A DNA stretch of 64,000 nucleotides, taken from positions 225,299,586 through 225,363,585 of the forward strand of contig CM035407.1 in NCBI GenBank assembly GCA_020310875.1. Reading direction: 5' to 3'. This DNA comes from Ceratopteris richardii (lineage: Eukaryota; Streptophyta; Polypodiopsida; Polypodiales; Pteridaceae). The notes beneath the pieces were generated by a model. It was not told the origin of the DNA. It worked only from the letters and a program-made list of their open reading frames with translations, and did no database searches. Shown here in pieces: positions 35,701-48,659 of the stretch. Position 1 is the stretch's first letter; the number at the start of each line of letters is the position of its first letter. The position numbers were made by a program, and so were the translations under genes.

Positions 35701-36428
35701 CCAATGAAGTTGTTGTACAATAGGTGCAACAAGAACCGTAGCACGAACAGGAACCTGAAGAACATCATCTTCAATGCCATTCGCATCACCTTCAGTAATT
35801 GTATTTACTAATGTAGTAGGATTTTTTTCAACACCCTACACAATATTCCATAGTTTTTTTGCGATAAATAGATGACACATCATATATACCCATAATGGGT
35901 AATTGGTACCATCCAACTTATCCTCAACAACCTACATACGAAATACATAAGTGCTTTCAGTCATGGCCACTAACTAAAATACCTTGATGCAAAAAAATGA
36001 CTATTTCAAAAAGTTGAGCAATACTCTATTGAATTCTGCTAAACCTGTCGCAGACTTCTAGGAGCTTATACTGGCAAACCAAAACTTGTATATATGTTTG
36101 GCACAAAAAGAGAAAATTACTTTCACAAGCGATGGGATAGTGAATTCGGAGGCCAAAACGAGCTCACTAATGTTTTTGTGATTCTGAGACTATGATAAGA
36201 GGGGTGTCGATGAAACGCGACCTGCTCTGATACCAATTGTTGTAGTTTGAGGTCTATCGAAGAATGTGAACACAAGCAAGAAGAAGCTTGGGGCACAACA
36301 CACAATATTGAATGTATTACCAAAAGAATGTACAAAGATTAGTGATCCGTTATGGTTATAGGTGCATATACAAGTCAAGGGGAAAAAACTTCCTAAAGCG
36401 AGAAAAAAGTGCACTAGCGAGGCTCTAT
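32791..36428 (-). mobile_element. Ty1/copia relic (family alpha)
   Basis: On the minus strand a partial 5' LTR (36,238-36,428) is followed by the TGGTATCAGAGC primer site (complement at 36,224-36,235). Gag runs from about 35,930 to 35,050, with a zinc knuckle near 35,100. The protease/GAG-pre-integrase region spans 34,990-34,380 ('VWYFDSGETKHIT'). Integrase runs down to about 33,620. The reverse transcriptase (about 33,420-32,791) includes 'HYYLGIQLMQVDGGITL'. RNase H and the 3' LTR are missing. It is broken, with many interruptions. The right end is cut by a gypsy relic, and 32,653-32,790 is a short unassigned spacer to the next gypsy relic. Confidence 0.85.
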
Positions 36429-37883
36429 AAGATCCTCATCATGACATACTAGCACTTTAACTGTCATATGAGCATCTTGAATAGAGACGGTGAGTTCCAC
36501 TTTGCCCATGCAATGGGTTTTTGCTCCTCCCAATCCTATGAGATAAGCTTCGATAGGATTGATGCTCAATTACATGTCCTGATAGCAAGAAACTCTAACA
36601 ACACTAGTGGCTGCCCCTGATTCAATCAAAGCTTTGATTTTCTTTGCAGTCATGCTTTGTTCTACTTCTATGGTTATGAAAGGACATCTAATGATTATAC
36701 ATTTCGGGGTAATAATCTTGGTCTGGCACATTTCCATATGATACATTGGTGCCTCGCGATCAATTTGCTTAGGTTGATCTCTACCTTGTCTTCTCAACTT
36801 CATACGTTAGATAAGTTCTAAGGCCTCCGCGTGAGCTTCTTCTTGAACTTTTTTCTCTTCTTCTTTGCACTTTTTTGCTGTGTTGAGTCGACTTAGAATT
36901 TTGTTTGTCAAAGGTTCTTGGTAAAGATTCACTCTGTAACCACTAATGTAAGTTGGTAGTATCTCACCATCTAAGGTATCTGTTTGGACAACTCTACGTG
37001 TTGATATCTTGTTGATGATCATAGGTCCCTAACCACACTTTCTAATTTTTGAGCATGTTTCTTCAATGTATATACCAAGACTAGTTCTCCCAATCATTCT
37101 AAATCAAAGATCCTAGATGATAGCTCATGGCTAGTCCATTGGTGCTCATGTGCTACCTTTAGTGTGGGTATCAAGAAGTCTAATTGTAGAACTACATTAT
37201 GACAAAACACCATCTATAAGAAGGTGGCATTGAGTATTGCTTTATAGGCCACTCTATATGCCCAAACAACGTGATGTAGTTGTTTGTCCCAATCAAAACA
37301 TTTGCTATTCATGAGCTAATCAAAACAATACCTAGGATCTTATTTGTGCCTTCTCCTTGTCCACTGGCTTCTAGGTGATATGGGGCAACTTCTTGCAAAT
37401 AATCATGAATTCTTGTAACAAGTATTTGATGAATTCATTCAAACAGTGGGTACCACAATCACTTTCCAACTCTATCGATAAGCCATATCAGGTAAGTACG
37501 TTCTCGAATAAAAACTTTGCTGTTGTTTGTGCATCATTCTTTGTAGTTGCCTTCACCTCCACCCATTTTCTTATATAATCTATAGGACCAACAAAGTTTG
37601 TTCTCCACTTGGAGAATGCACATCCCCCCATCATGGGAGTCAGTGGCATCTCATCCTTATGTATCAGATACTGAGTTTGTTGAAATACGTCACATCGTTT
37701 CACATAAATGTGTGCATCCATGTGAAGGGTTAGCCACCAAAATCCAGTAAACAATATGACCTTGATCACCCTATCGGGTCTGAAGTGTTCTCCTACCACA
37801 CCTTGGTGTGCAGTTTCTAAGATCTTGAGATATTCACTTTCATGGACATAAAATCTAAGATATCCATCTCATCCATGCTTGTA
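36429..37883 (-). mobile_element. Ty3/gypsy relic, downstream part (same superfamily as the intact element)
   Basis: The minus strand matches the second protease-like module (about 36,430-36,680), the integrase tail (about 36,810-37,030) and the integrase core and zinc region (about 37,200-37,880) of the intact element, with lower similarity. It continues at 42,040-43,979 beyond an inserted copia element. It is an old fossil with many interruptions. Confidence 0.8.
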
Positions 37884-38878
37884 TGTTGGTGCAATTAGCA
37901 AGCCTAAGTGCATTGCTAAGGATTTAGGACTACACACCTATTTACCTCTTCCCATAGAAACCTATATATGAACCTATGCTTGTTAATTTCAATGCTTTAT
38001 GTTGCATAATTTTTAAAAGTGAAGAGAAAAAATGTTGGGAGGCTAAACCCACGAATCATTTCATAGAGGAATCAAATCAATTACTTCTCTAAAGTGTATG
38101 ATCATTTTTAGGTGAGATGATTCAAAATTCAAATTCAAATAATGTGTATAAATACACAAGGTTTTAGTCGCAAGATATGTGAGGATTTCTGAGAGGCATT
38201 AAGCTACAAACTTGAGCATACAATTGAGCTCACATTATCTATGTGTAGTCCTCTACACTCCCTCTGCACTATATGTGCAATACAATTCATATTGTTTTGA
38301 GTACATCTCTATCTAGTGTCTGTTATAACATCTTCATCATTATAAACTATGGAGTTAATGTCTCTGCATATACTCATTTGTTTTCTATACACTAGCTTGG
38401 GATAGTTAGATTGACATGTCTACTGTAAAATTTCATGAAGTTTGGTTTAGTATATCATTAGATATAAAGCAAAGAAGATGATTATGTCTCCACATCTTTT
38501 AGATCGTGAAAAGTCGGGATGACCCCCCTTGACTTGCTAGATGCTAAATTCATGAAATAACTTGCTTTAGTTAGCTATAATTCAATTAGATGTGTGTAAA
38601 AGCTCTCTGTTTTATTCATACCACGTTGTGAGCTCTGAGCATAGTACTGAGACCTTCTCTTCTCAAAATAGAAGGTTCTTCTCATTTCTTGCATATACAA
38701 GCTATTTGTTTTGATACAGACTTTTTTAGAATGATGCTCCAAAGGACTTAGTGGTTCTAAGTGCACCATTGTGAAGCTAAAAAAGTCTATTAAGCATCCT
38801 TGGAGCTAGATCGGTATGTGTAGAGCAGGATTTTGCAGCAACACCTCATCTCTGGACTTAACTCACTGTCTCCTCACA
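37884..38878 (+). repeat. 5' LTR of the family-beta copia element
   Basis: Begins TGTTGGTGCAATTAGCAAGC and ends CTCCTCACA, directly before the primer site. It is a direct repeat of 41,013-42,039, and a relative is at 2,546-3,546. Confidence 0.85.
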
Positions 38879-41012
38879 TTGGTATCAGAGCAATCATGGG
38901 AGATGGATTTCCTTCATCCATAGAAAAATTGGATCGAGGTAACTACCCATCTTGGTCACTTAGAATGGAAGCTTATCTTCAAGGGAGAAACCTCTATGGT
39001 TACATATCTGGAGATTAGATGATGCCTATCCTCAGAAGCAAGGGCCAACCAACACAAGAAGAACAAGAGAGGTTAAGCACATGGTGCTCAAAGGATACTC
39101 TAGCAAGGTCATATATTCTTAACTCAATCTCTGATTTTTTACTTCCACACATTAGGAGCTACAGGATGTCACACGAAGCTTGGAATGATCTTGAATCATT
39201 CTTCTCATCAAGTACCAAGGCAAGGAAGAATCAACTATGGATGGAATTCACCACACTCAAGAAAATGCCCAAGCAAAGTGTGACTGATTTCGTCACCAAA
39301 ATAAAGGACATAGCAGATCAACTTGGAAGCATTAGAGAAGTCATTGATGAAGAGCAAATAGTAAGGCAAGTGATCAATGGAATAAAGGCAGATGACAAAT
39401 GGGAAGCTTTCACCACAGCCATGGACCCCTACATGGACATGCAAGTTCTTGATTTCAACACCCTCATGGGACAACTATTCACACATGAGGCAAAGCTTAT
39501 GAAAAAATGAAGACAAATCAAAAGGTAACCAATCCTCTGCTCTCTATACAAATAATAACAAGAACAAAGATAGGAAAGGCAAAGGTAAGAAGTTTGACGA
39601 TGAGGGCAACACCTCTGAAGCAAACTTTGTAGGTAGAGGGAGAGGCTCAAGAGGAAGAGGCAGAGAAGGAAGACAAGGCAGAGCGAGAGGCTCAAAGCTC
39701 ATCTTCATGTTCCATATGTGGCCTAACTAATCGAATCATTGAGAATGTTTTAGGAATCCCAAGAACCAAAGAGGTAGAGGGTACAAACAGAGGAGGCTAT
39801 GGAAGCTCAAGAGGTAGATTCAAAAACAACAATGGATACAATAACAACTCATACAACAACAACAAGTACCAAGGAGGATATAGAGGAAGGAGAGACTACA
39901 AGAATTATGAAGATGACCAAACCCAAGAGGATTCACTTCTTCTAATGAGCATGACCATGAAGTAAGGTAAAGCAGATGAACATGTATTCTATATAGACTT
40001 AGGTTGATCAAATCATGTAGCAGGGAATGTACCTCTACTCTCAGACTTGGAGGATCCAAGGAATAGACCTGAAGTCCAAATAGGAGATGACATGAGACAT
40101 CCAATTGAAAAGATAGGTAATGCAAAAGCTTTAGATGGTAATATGAACCTATTGAGTAGGGTATTATATGTGCCAATTATCACCAAGAGCCTCATAAGTG
40201 TAGGTCAAATTGTTGAAAAAGGATTACCTGTCAGATTCACAAAGAATGGAGCATTTGTTGAGGATCCACATTAATGATTCAAGAGGATAGAAAGAGGAGA
40301 AAAATTAGGTAGGTTATTTGCATTTGAACTCCAAGATACCATAAATATTGCATTGTTCAATTATGGTAGCCAAACTCTGTCAGAATTGGAAATTTAGGAA
40401 AGATACGCTCACATAGGTGAAAGATCTCTCAAGCAAATCAATAGGGATAAGAGTGTACTTGGTATACTAAATATATCCAAAAAACACATGATTTATAAAT
40501 GTAGTGCTTGTCATTTGGTAAGTCACATAGGCAACCTTCACAAAGAAAGGATACATTCATGGAGATCTATTAGAGCTAGTCCATACAGATGTATGGGGAC
40601 CAAGCAAGGAGACTTCAATCTCTAGATCTAGTATTATGTGTCATTCATTGATGATTGTAGCAGATTGAACATATTGTACTTTATGAAGCATAAGAATGAA
40701 GTGTTTTCATTTTGATTTAGGGTTGAACACTTCAACTCCACGTATATTTGGAGATAATATTAGCTCATTACATCTTGCTGCTAACCCAATCTATCATGTG
40801 AGGATTAAACGTATAGGAGTTCATTATCATTATGTTAGAGAGAAGATTATGAGTAAAGAGATGCAACTCTCATATGTATCAAATCATCAACAATGTGTAG
40901 ATATGATGAAAGGCCTTGGATGGAAGCAAATTGAATAGATTCAAATCAATGATTGGATTGTAGGAAATCTTGAATAATTGAAGACTCAAAAATCTTAGGC
41001 TTGAGGGGGATC

Positions 41013-42039
41013 TGTTAGTGCAATTATCAAGCCTAGATGCATTGCTAAGAAGTTAGGACTACACATCTATTCACCTCTTCCCATAGAAATCTACATATGA
41101 ACCTATGCTTGTTACTTTCAATGCTTTATCTTGGATAATTTTTAAAAGTAAAAATAAGAAAGAATCTCCTGAAGTTAGGAGACTAAACCCATGAATCACT
41201 TTTATAGGAATCAAATGAATTGTATCGCCAACGTGTGGGAACATTTTTAGGTGAGAAGGTTCAAAATTCAAATTCAAGTAATGTGTATAAATACACATGG
41301 TTTTAGTCGCAAGATATGTGATCATTTTTGAGAGGCATTGAGCTAAAAATTTGAGAATACATTGAGATCACATTATCTATGTGTAGTCTTCTACACTCCC
41401 TCTATACTATATGTGCAATATCATTCATATTGTTTTGAGTACGTCTCTATCTACTATCTGTTGTAGCATCTTCATCATTACATGGAACTTGTGGAATCAA
41501 TTTCTCTGCAACTCATTCATTTTCTATACTTTAACTTTGGATAGTTAGATTGAAGTCTATATCTACATACCGAATTTCATCAAGTTTGGTTTAGTAGATC
41601 CTAAGATATGAAGCAAAGAAGATGATTGTGTCTGCACATCTTCTAGATCCTGAAAAGTCAAGATGTCCCCCCTGACTTGCTAGATTCATTTCTCCTTGCA
41701 TGGTGCAGCTAAATTCATGAAATAAGTTGCTTTAGTTAGCGATAAATTCAATTAGATGTTTGCAAATCTCTCTAGTAATTCATACTAGGTTTTGAGCTCT
41801 GAGCATAATATTGAGACCTTCTCTTCCCAAAATAGAAGGTTCTTCTCATTTCTTGCATATACAAGTTATCTCCTTTATGAAAAATCTTGAGAATGATGCT
41901 CAAAGGACTTAGTGGTTATAAGTGCATCATGGTGAAGCTCAAGAGGTCTATTAAGCATCTGTGATGCTAGATTGGTAGATGGAGAGCAGGATTTTGCACC
42001 ACTACCTCATCTTTGGACTTAACTCACCATCTCCTCACA
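41013..42039 (+). repeat. 3' LTR of the family-beta copia element
   Basis: Begins TGTTAGTGCAATTATCAAGC after a TTGAGGGGGATC polypurine tract and ends CTCCTCACA. It is the direct-repeat partner of 37,884-38,878. Confidence 0.85.
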
Positions 42040-43979
42040 ATATAGATTATCTCCAATGAGATAATAATCTTGAGCCTCCTGCTCTAAAATCCTTCTTCTT
42101 GCTAACGTCATTTCTTGAGAGAATCTTTTTTTTCCTTCTAAAGTCAAGTAATGGACTGGTCGAATCTACTAGTAAAGACTTTTGATACAAAGCAGCACAT
42201 TCCATCGGTGGTGTAGTACTACATGTTGAACAATCCTTACACATCCTATAGATATATTCTTCCATCATTGGCCAATATACGCACAATATCCTCAAATTCT
42301 GTAGGGTTTGGTGTTTTGAATGATGTTGCCCTAATGCATCCATGTGTGCTAATATTACAACCATTTCACATACTGTTCTTCTTCCACACAACAAGCTAAA
42401 ATCCCTTAATCAATGTCTTTGTATACACTTGTTGACATTATATGATACTTCTCGAATTTTCACCACTTCTTTATCCTTTGCATGCATTATGGGATGTTTG
42501 GATCCAAAAGTAAGAATAGGCATGATAGTTTTAACTCAATTAGGCACTACTTCCAAATTAAACAAGTAAGCATTAGGAAGTTCATTTGATACTCCTTACG
42601 AGGATTCTCTTGAAGTAAGTCTCAAAAGGTGATCCATCCTAAGGTGATTAGTAAGAAAAACCATCTTACTAACTTGCTTTTATTGCAAGGTTTGTTCACA
42701 AGGTAGAGTAATGTCTGATGATCCATAAAAAAATTAAGCTTAGTTGCAAGAGAAATAATGTCTAAATTTCTTAATTGCACAGACCATGCCTAATCCTTCT
42801 CTCTCTCTCTAGTGGTGTAATTTTATTCTAGTATGTTCAACTACCTACTTTCATAAGTGATGGGAAGATCAATGTTTCCTTCATGCGTAGGTTGTAGCAC
42901 CACACATCCAATAACATAATTGGAAGCATCTACATGAACATGGAATGACTTACTCCAATCTAGTGTGGTTAAAATTGGTGATGAACAAAAGTGTCGTTTG
43001 AGCTCATTGAAAGAGTTTTTGCACTCTTCATTCCACTCAAAGTTAGATAGAAGGTTCTATAGCTTCATTGCAATTATCGCATAAATGTGGATAAAGCATC
43101 AATAATATCTAGAGTGACCCATGAAAGCTTGTACTTCCTTGACATTATTTGTTCTAGGTAGCTTGATGATATCTCTAACCTTATCTTCATCAATTGATAT
43201 CCCATTTTTCAACACTATGTGTCCTAGAATTTTGCCTTGCCTAACCATGAAACACACTTTTTAGGGTTCAAAAAGACATGGTATTCTCTATATTTGTCAA
43301 AGATTTGTTTGAATTTAGGGATATGTGTTTGTCTAATGTTGGACTCAGCACACAAATCATCAACATAGACCTCTAAATTTTTTTGCAAGAATTTTTTAAA
43401 CACTGACACATAAGCCTCTAGAACGTAGCAGAGGCATTGGTGAGCCCGAATTGCATCACACGAAATGTGAAGATACACCACTCTATAGCAAATGCCATGT
43501 TATGTTGGTCTTCAAGGGCAATGGCTACTTGATTGTAGCCAGACAATCCATCAAGAAAGCTATAGACTTCCTTTCTTGCTACACATTCTAGTAAGTGTTC
43601 AGTGATAGGAAGTGGATAACTATCCTGTATGGTGGGTACATTAACTTTCTTTAAGTTATGCACACACATAGCTTGCCATTCTTTTTGGGCACTACCACAA
43701 TGTGACATACCCATTTGCCGTGCCCAATTTCATAGATAAATCCTACTTCTATCAAGCAATCTATTTCCTCTTTGCATTTGGTTGCGTAATTATCATTGTA
43801 AGTGTAAGGTTTCTATTTGTAGGCTTGGCCTCTAAGGACATTGGAATTCTATGAGAAGATATCTAGGTCTAATCCTTTCAACTCTTTAGAACTCCATGTG
43901 AACACATCTCTATATTCTTTTAGTAATGCAATAAACTCTTATTCTTCCTCCTTGTGAAAATCATGCCCTATATATGTAT
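42040..43979 (-). mobile_element. Ty3/gypsy relic, upstream part (integrase zinc region, RNase H, reverse transcriptase)
   Basis: Continues the gypsy relic of 36,429-37,883 on the far side of the copia insertion. The minus strand shows the integrase zinc region (about 42,170-42,400), RNase H (about 42,640-42,960) and the reverse transcriptase (about 43,220-43,760, with 'LEVYVDDLCAES' and 'DGLSGYNQVAIA'). It ends abruptly at about 43,979 against a plus-strand copia fragment. It is old, with many interruptions. Confidence 0.82.
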
Positions 43980-45740
43980 GTCTCATGAAGAAGTCTACAT
44001 GAGCCAACCTGAAGGATTTGCTAGAATGAGGTACCCAAATCATGTTTGCAAGCTAAGGAAAGCATTATATGCACTAAAGGAAGCCCCAAAAGCCTATAAT
44101 TGGAGATTAGTGGAATATTTATCAAGTTGTGGATACAGAGAAAGTGTTGGAGATCCATCACTCTACATGAAGAAGCAAGGACACAAGATGGTGTACATAT
44201 GCATCTATGTGGACGATTTGATTATCACAAGAAGTGATATTGAAAGTATTAAAGATATAAAACCAAAGCTAGGAAAGGAGTGCAAGATATCTGATCTTGG
44301 AATAGTAAAGTAATTCTTGGGAATAGGAGTAATCTATGCACACAATGGCATCTTCTTGATTCAAAGAAAATACTTGTTGGATGTGCTATAGAGGTTTGGT
44401 ATGAGTGGTTGTATGCCACTTTCTTAGCCCATGGATCCCAATACAAAGTTGGTTGTAGGTCAAGACAAGGGATACAAGATATTACACTATATAGAAGCAT
44501 ACTTGGTTCATTAATTTATGCTACATTCACTAGACTTGATCTTGCATATATAGTAGGTGTACTCTCTCAATTTTTGCATGCACCCACTCATGATCATCTT
44601 ATGGCAGCAAGAAAAGTGCTTAGATACATCAAGAAAACCATCAACCAAGGTCTATTTTACTGTTATGATGCTGATCTAAGTGTCAAGGGATATATTGATG
44701 CTGATTGGGTGGGTAGCAAATATGATCGAAGGAGTACATTGGGCTATGTTTTCATGATAGGTACAAACGTGATCATTTGGAGCTTTAAGAAGCAATCCAC
44801 TATTGCTCTTTCATCCGTAGAGGTTGAGTACAGAGCTTTAGCATTGGCTATATGTGAGCTATTATGGCTTAAGAAGCTACTTAAGGACTTGGAAGTGGAC
44901 GTATAGGAGTTTCCTCTTTATGGACACAACATTTCAAGAACCTACCTAGCTAATAATCCCATGTTTCATACAAGAAGCAAGCACATAGAGGTTCATTATC
45001 ACTTCATTAGAGAAAAGGTGATGGAAAAGGAGCTAGATATAAGGTATGTAAACACTAGAGTACAGGTTGCAGACATGATGACAACGTTTATGCACAAAGC
45101 TTGGAGGATTCAAGGATGCAATCAACATAAGAAACATAGAATGATGCAACGAAGGAAAAAGACTTATGCTTAAGGGGGAGTGTTGAAAGCTTTGTATTTC
45201 AAGCTCAAGAGTGTGAGAACATGCCCCAAATTGAACCTTCCACATCATCCACAATCAAATGAGGATGATTTCCACGAGTTGGAGGTATCAAATCATGTCT
45301 ATGATGTAAAAAAGTTGATTAGAAAATATTTAGGTCACCTCTTGATGTGATTGGACCTCACTTTTTGACCTGTATATGCTTTTGATTGGTTGAAGGGGTT
45401 GTTATATAACCTTTAAAGCCTCTAATGATTTGTATTATGACTTAGAATGGTGGAAATATGTGCCCAAGCTTTCCACTTGCTTAAGCACACCCCCTACTAG
45501 TTCTCTGCATATTTTGCAGGAATTTCACTTTTACATACTCTATCTCTCTAGATGATCATCACATATCCCCTGCTTCTGTAATTGTTGTTTCTCCTTCATC
45601 CAAAAGTAATTCCCAATGCTTTTTGCCTTGTTGTAAAGCATATAAGTTATAGCTTGAGAGCTTTAAGTCTCTGGATCAGTGTCCGTACAAGTGCAGAGAA
45701 ATGTCCAGAATAGTGTCTATGTAGTTAGCTAATACTCTAT
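43980..45740 (+). mobile_element. Ty1/copia 3' fragment: reverse transcriptase, RNase H and 3' LTR
   Basis: The plus strand reads a copia reverse transcriptase from 'EEVYMSQPEGFA' through 'ICIYVDDLIIT' (about 44,200). RNase H follows, with 'GYIDADWVGSKYDRRSTLG' (about 44,690-44,745) and 'RSKHIEVHYHFIREKVMEK' (about 44,970-45,025). A polypurine run AAGGGGGAG at 45,172-45,180 precedes an LTR beginning TGTTGAAAGC at 45,181. The LTR's right end is not certain, probably near 45,740. The 5' part is absent. Compared with most relics here it is moderately preserved, with a few interruptions. Confidence 0.85.
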
Positions 45741-46234
45741 GAAGAGATCAAGTTATTTGATTTGGTGTAGTTGGTTGAGGCATCATATAGTATCCAAATG
45801 GAGTTACTTTAATCTCATTTTAAAGATCTCTAAGTCTAGTTTTAGTAAAAAAAATTTCATTTTCATTCTTTGTATTTTCATTTGCTTTCGTTGTGCACAT
45901 AGGAGTGTTTATCCTCCAACACTAACATATAAAATGGGTGGATACAATATATTAGTCCATTTCTCAACATTACTAGTGCATGAACTTTAGTAAGTGAGGT
46001 GGGATTTCTATCCCTATTAGAAGTTTGATAACTCTTATTTCATGTGAATTTGATTTGGAAGTCAAACTAGAAGTGTGGTTGAACCAAATATATAACTTAG
46101 ATGTTTGTAGTATGGTTCACTTTGAACCAAAATTTACTTGATTCATTACCCAAATGGACTAATTTTTCCTACTAAGTATGAAAATTCTATGTAGAATGTA
46201 GGAGAAAATTGCAATTTACTTTTGGTAAACCTTG

Positions 46235-47450
46235 CTTATCTACCCATGTTCTAGGGTCATGGTAGCTTGATCCATGCCAATAATCTCCACCATTGATCTA
46301 TGGGGTAAATCTGATTGTTGAAAGGTAGGATCAATAGCCATTTGTTTGTAGCCTTTGATCTTGCTTAATCAACACTGAGGATCAAGTCCAGATGCAATGA
46401 CCCACATCAAATAGACCCTTTCCCAAGTTAAGAAAACTAATTTTGTTCCTAGCACTTGATTTTAGTTTATCCTCACATAGGATGAATCCCAAATCCAATG
46501 GCTTAGAAGCAATCTTCATAACTATCCATCTATGGTTTACATTAGACCTCATATAACCTCAACATCAAGAACCTATCGATTTCCAACACTCTCACATGGT
46601 TTCTCAACCTTCCTTACACAAAATTTAGAGTTGGTTCCTTGGCCTCAACAATCTTTGTAATCTTCTATACATTCCTAAGCTCTGATACCATGTAAAAAAA
46701 AATGACGAATAACGATGGAGTAGTGGTGCAACTCCAATACCATGTAGAGGTTACTCCAACACATATATAGCATCAAGGTAAGAGAGAAAGAGAGATATTT
46801 CTACTCATGAGAATAACACAAGATATGTGGCTATAATGGACAGTGGACTCAAGATGAGTAGAGGTTGAGCTCATGTCAATCCAACTCAAGCTAGGACTCA
46901 ACTAGTACACAATATATAGATGGTTTTGTCCACCCATGCAATCCCCATATGGAGCTTAGATGGTGATCTAGATAGATGCTTGGTGAAGGGCTATAGGCCA
47001 CTACAATGGGTACTAATATGGACACTCAAATGGTTCCAAACACCACAAAATATGATCCTACGTGTAGAGGAGACCATCCTTATAAGGTTCTCCAAGCCTA
47101 AGTCAACCTACCCATGTTCTAGGGTCATGGTAGCTTGATCCATTCCAATAATCTCTACCATTGATATATGGGCTAAGTTCAATGATAGAAATGTAGGATC
47201 AACAACCATTTGTTTGTAGCCCTTGATCTTGCTTAATCCACACTTAGGATCAAGTCTAGATCCAAGGGCTCACATCAAATAGACCGTTCCCAAGTTAAAA
47301 AAGCTAATTGTTTTGAAAGCCCTTGATTTATGTTGATCCTCACATAGGATCAATCCCAAATCTAATGGCTTAGAAAGAAATAACTATCCATCTATGGTCT
47401 ACTATAGACCTCATATGACCTCAAAGTTTGGAACCTACCAATGTCCAACA
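46235..47450 (-). mobile_element. TRIM-like LTR unit
   Basis: A complete LTR (46,691-47,450, plus-strand ends TGTAAAAA and GTCCAACA) lies next to a primer site (complement of TGGTATCAGAGC at 46,679-46,690). An internal region of only about 100 bases follows, then the end of a second LTR (46,235-46,588). The tiny internal region with primer site and purine-rich end fits a terminal-repeat retrotransposon in miniature, which depends on other elements' proteins. It codes for nothing and is one of four such units in the window. Confidence 0.65.
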
Positions 47451-48659
47451 CTCTCACATGGCTTCTCCTCATAATGGGGGTTTTACAAAAGAGCGTGTTA
47501 TGGAAGAATGGCGGTGCTACATAAGGGTGATGCATTGAGCATATTTAATATCTCATATGGGTCAAACTTATCCTTATCTCTTCTAACTTTGAAAGTGAAA
47601 AGTCATCACTCCATTTTGATTCTCTCCAGTTCCAACAACAAGAACTCCTCATTTAGTCAAAGACTATCACTAGAAAGAGACATGATAACTTCTCTCCTAG
47701 AGTTTTTAGGTCAGTCTCAATCCAACCACTATGTTTATCTAATCTCCCTACTACCTTTCAAAAATTAGTTCCGCTCCTATCTAAGAAATTCGAAAAGTTT
47801 TTAAACTCTCTTTAACTAGATTATTCCTCTAGGAATGAGCTAGATGTACTAAACTTAGAGAAGAATCCCTAATTAGATTCAACTCCATGAATAAATCAAA
47901 CTTACTTACATCAAATTAGTAATCTAGAATCTCTCGAGTATTTCCTATGAGGGAAAGGAATCTATGAGTGAAACCTTTTACAATTTTCCTTTAATTTAGA
48001 AAACATAGTGATTCATTTGCTCTAATCTTCTATGAATGAGAAAGCATACTAAGATTCTTCAAACATTCCTTCCTAAAAAAAAGGGAATCAAACTCCCATG
48101 TGAAGAAAAATGCAATGAAAAGTAAAGTAAATGAGTTACTAATAAGATCTTAAACTCTATTCCTAAAAGCTCAACTAAGAAACATTCACTCTATATATCT
48201 TATCTATATAATAAGCATCATACTTTATGGATGATGATTCCTTCTCTCCCCGATCATGAATAATAACTCTCAAAGGGAAATAGGTTCCAACGTCCCATAC
48301 TAATGCATCCTACTTCTAATCCATAAAATATAATTCTACTAGACAAATTAATAAATGTAAGTTCCATAACTACGATGGATCATTCTAACATAGTGGATTA
48401 TTTATGAATAAGATATGGATTCTTTTGAGTCCCTCTTTGTCCCGTGACTAGGCTAGCTTTTGATTAGATAATCTTCAATCACCTACTTTCCAAGTCTAAT
48501 TAGTTCCTAGGTACCAAATTAGCTACATCTAGATCCCTATGCTACATAACATTCTATATATCTTTCTACCTAGGGATGTAACAATCCCTCTAGAGCTAAG
48601 GTCATTCCTATGATCTATGATCCTTGCAAAGCTCTCCATGTCCCTTGAGAGGTTTTACA

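Larger units (their letters stand above)
37884..42039 (+). mobile_element. Ty1/copia element with both LTRs, internally deleted (family beta)
   Basis: The 5' LTR is 37,884-38,878 (995 bases) and the 3' LTR is 41,013-42,039 (1,027 bases). The primer site TGGTATCAGAGC is at 38,880-38,891. Gag starts at 38,896 ('MGDGFPSSIEKLDRGNYPS') and runs to about 39,960, including a Gly/Arg/Asn-rich tail. Protease/integrase remnants lie at about 39,990-40,690. An RNase H end with 'RIKRIGVHYHYVREKI' is at about 40,800-40,860, and a polypurine tract sits just before 41,013. Most of pol is missing. The flanking five bases match only partly (TTGTA and ATATA). The LTRs differ visibly, so the insertion is old. 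It sits inside a gypsy relic. It is broken, with several interruptions and one large internal loss. Confidence 0.87.

Noticed and set aside
47501-48293. Possible host gene between the TRIM-like units
   Set aside because: The block is repeated in copy B and has only short frames full of stops. There is no splice-consistent coding pattern.
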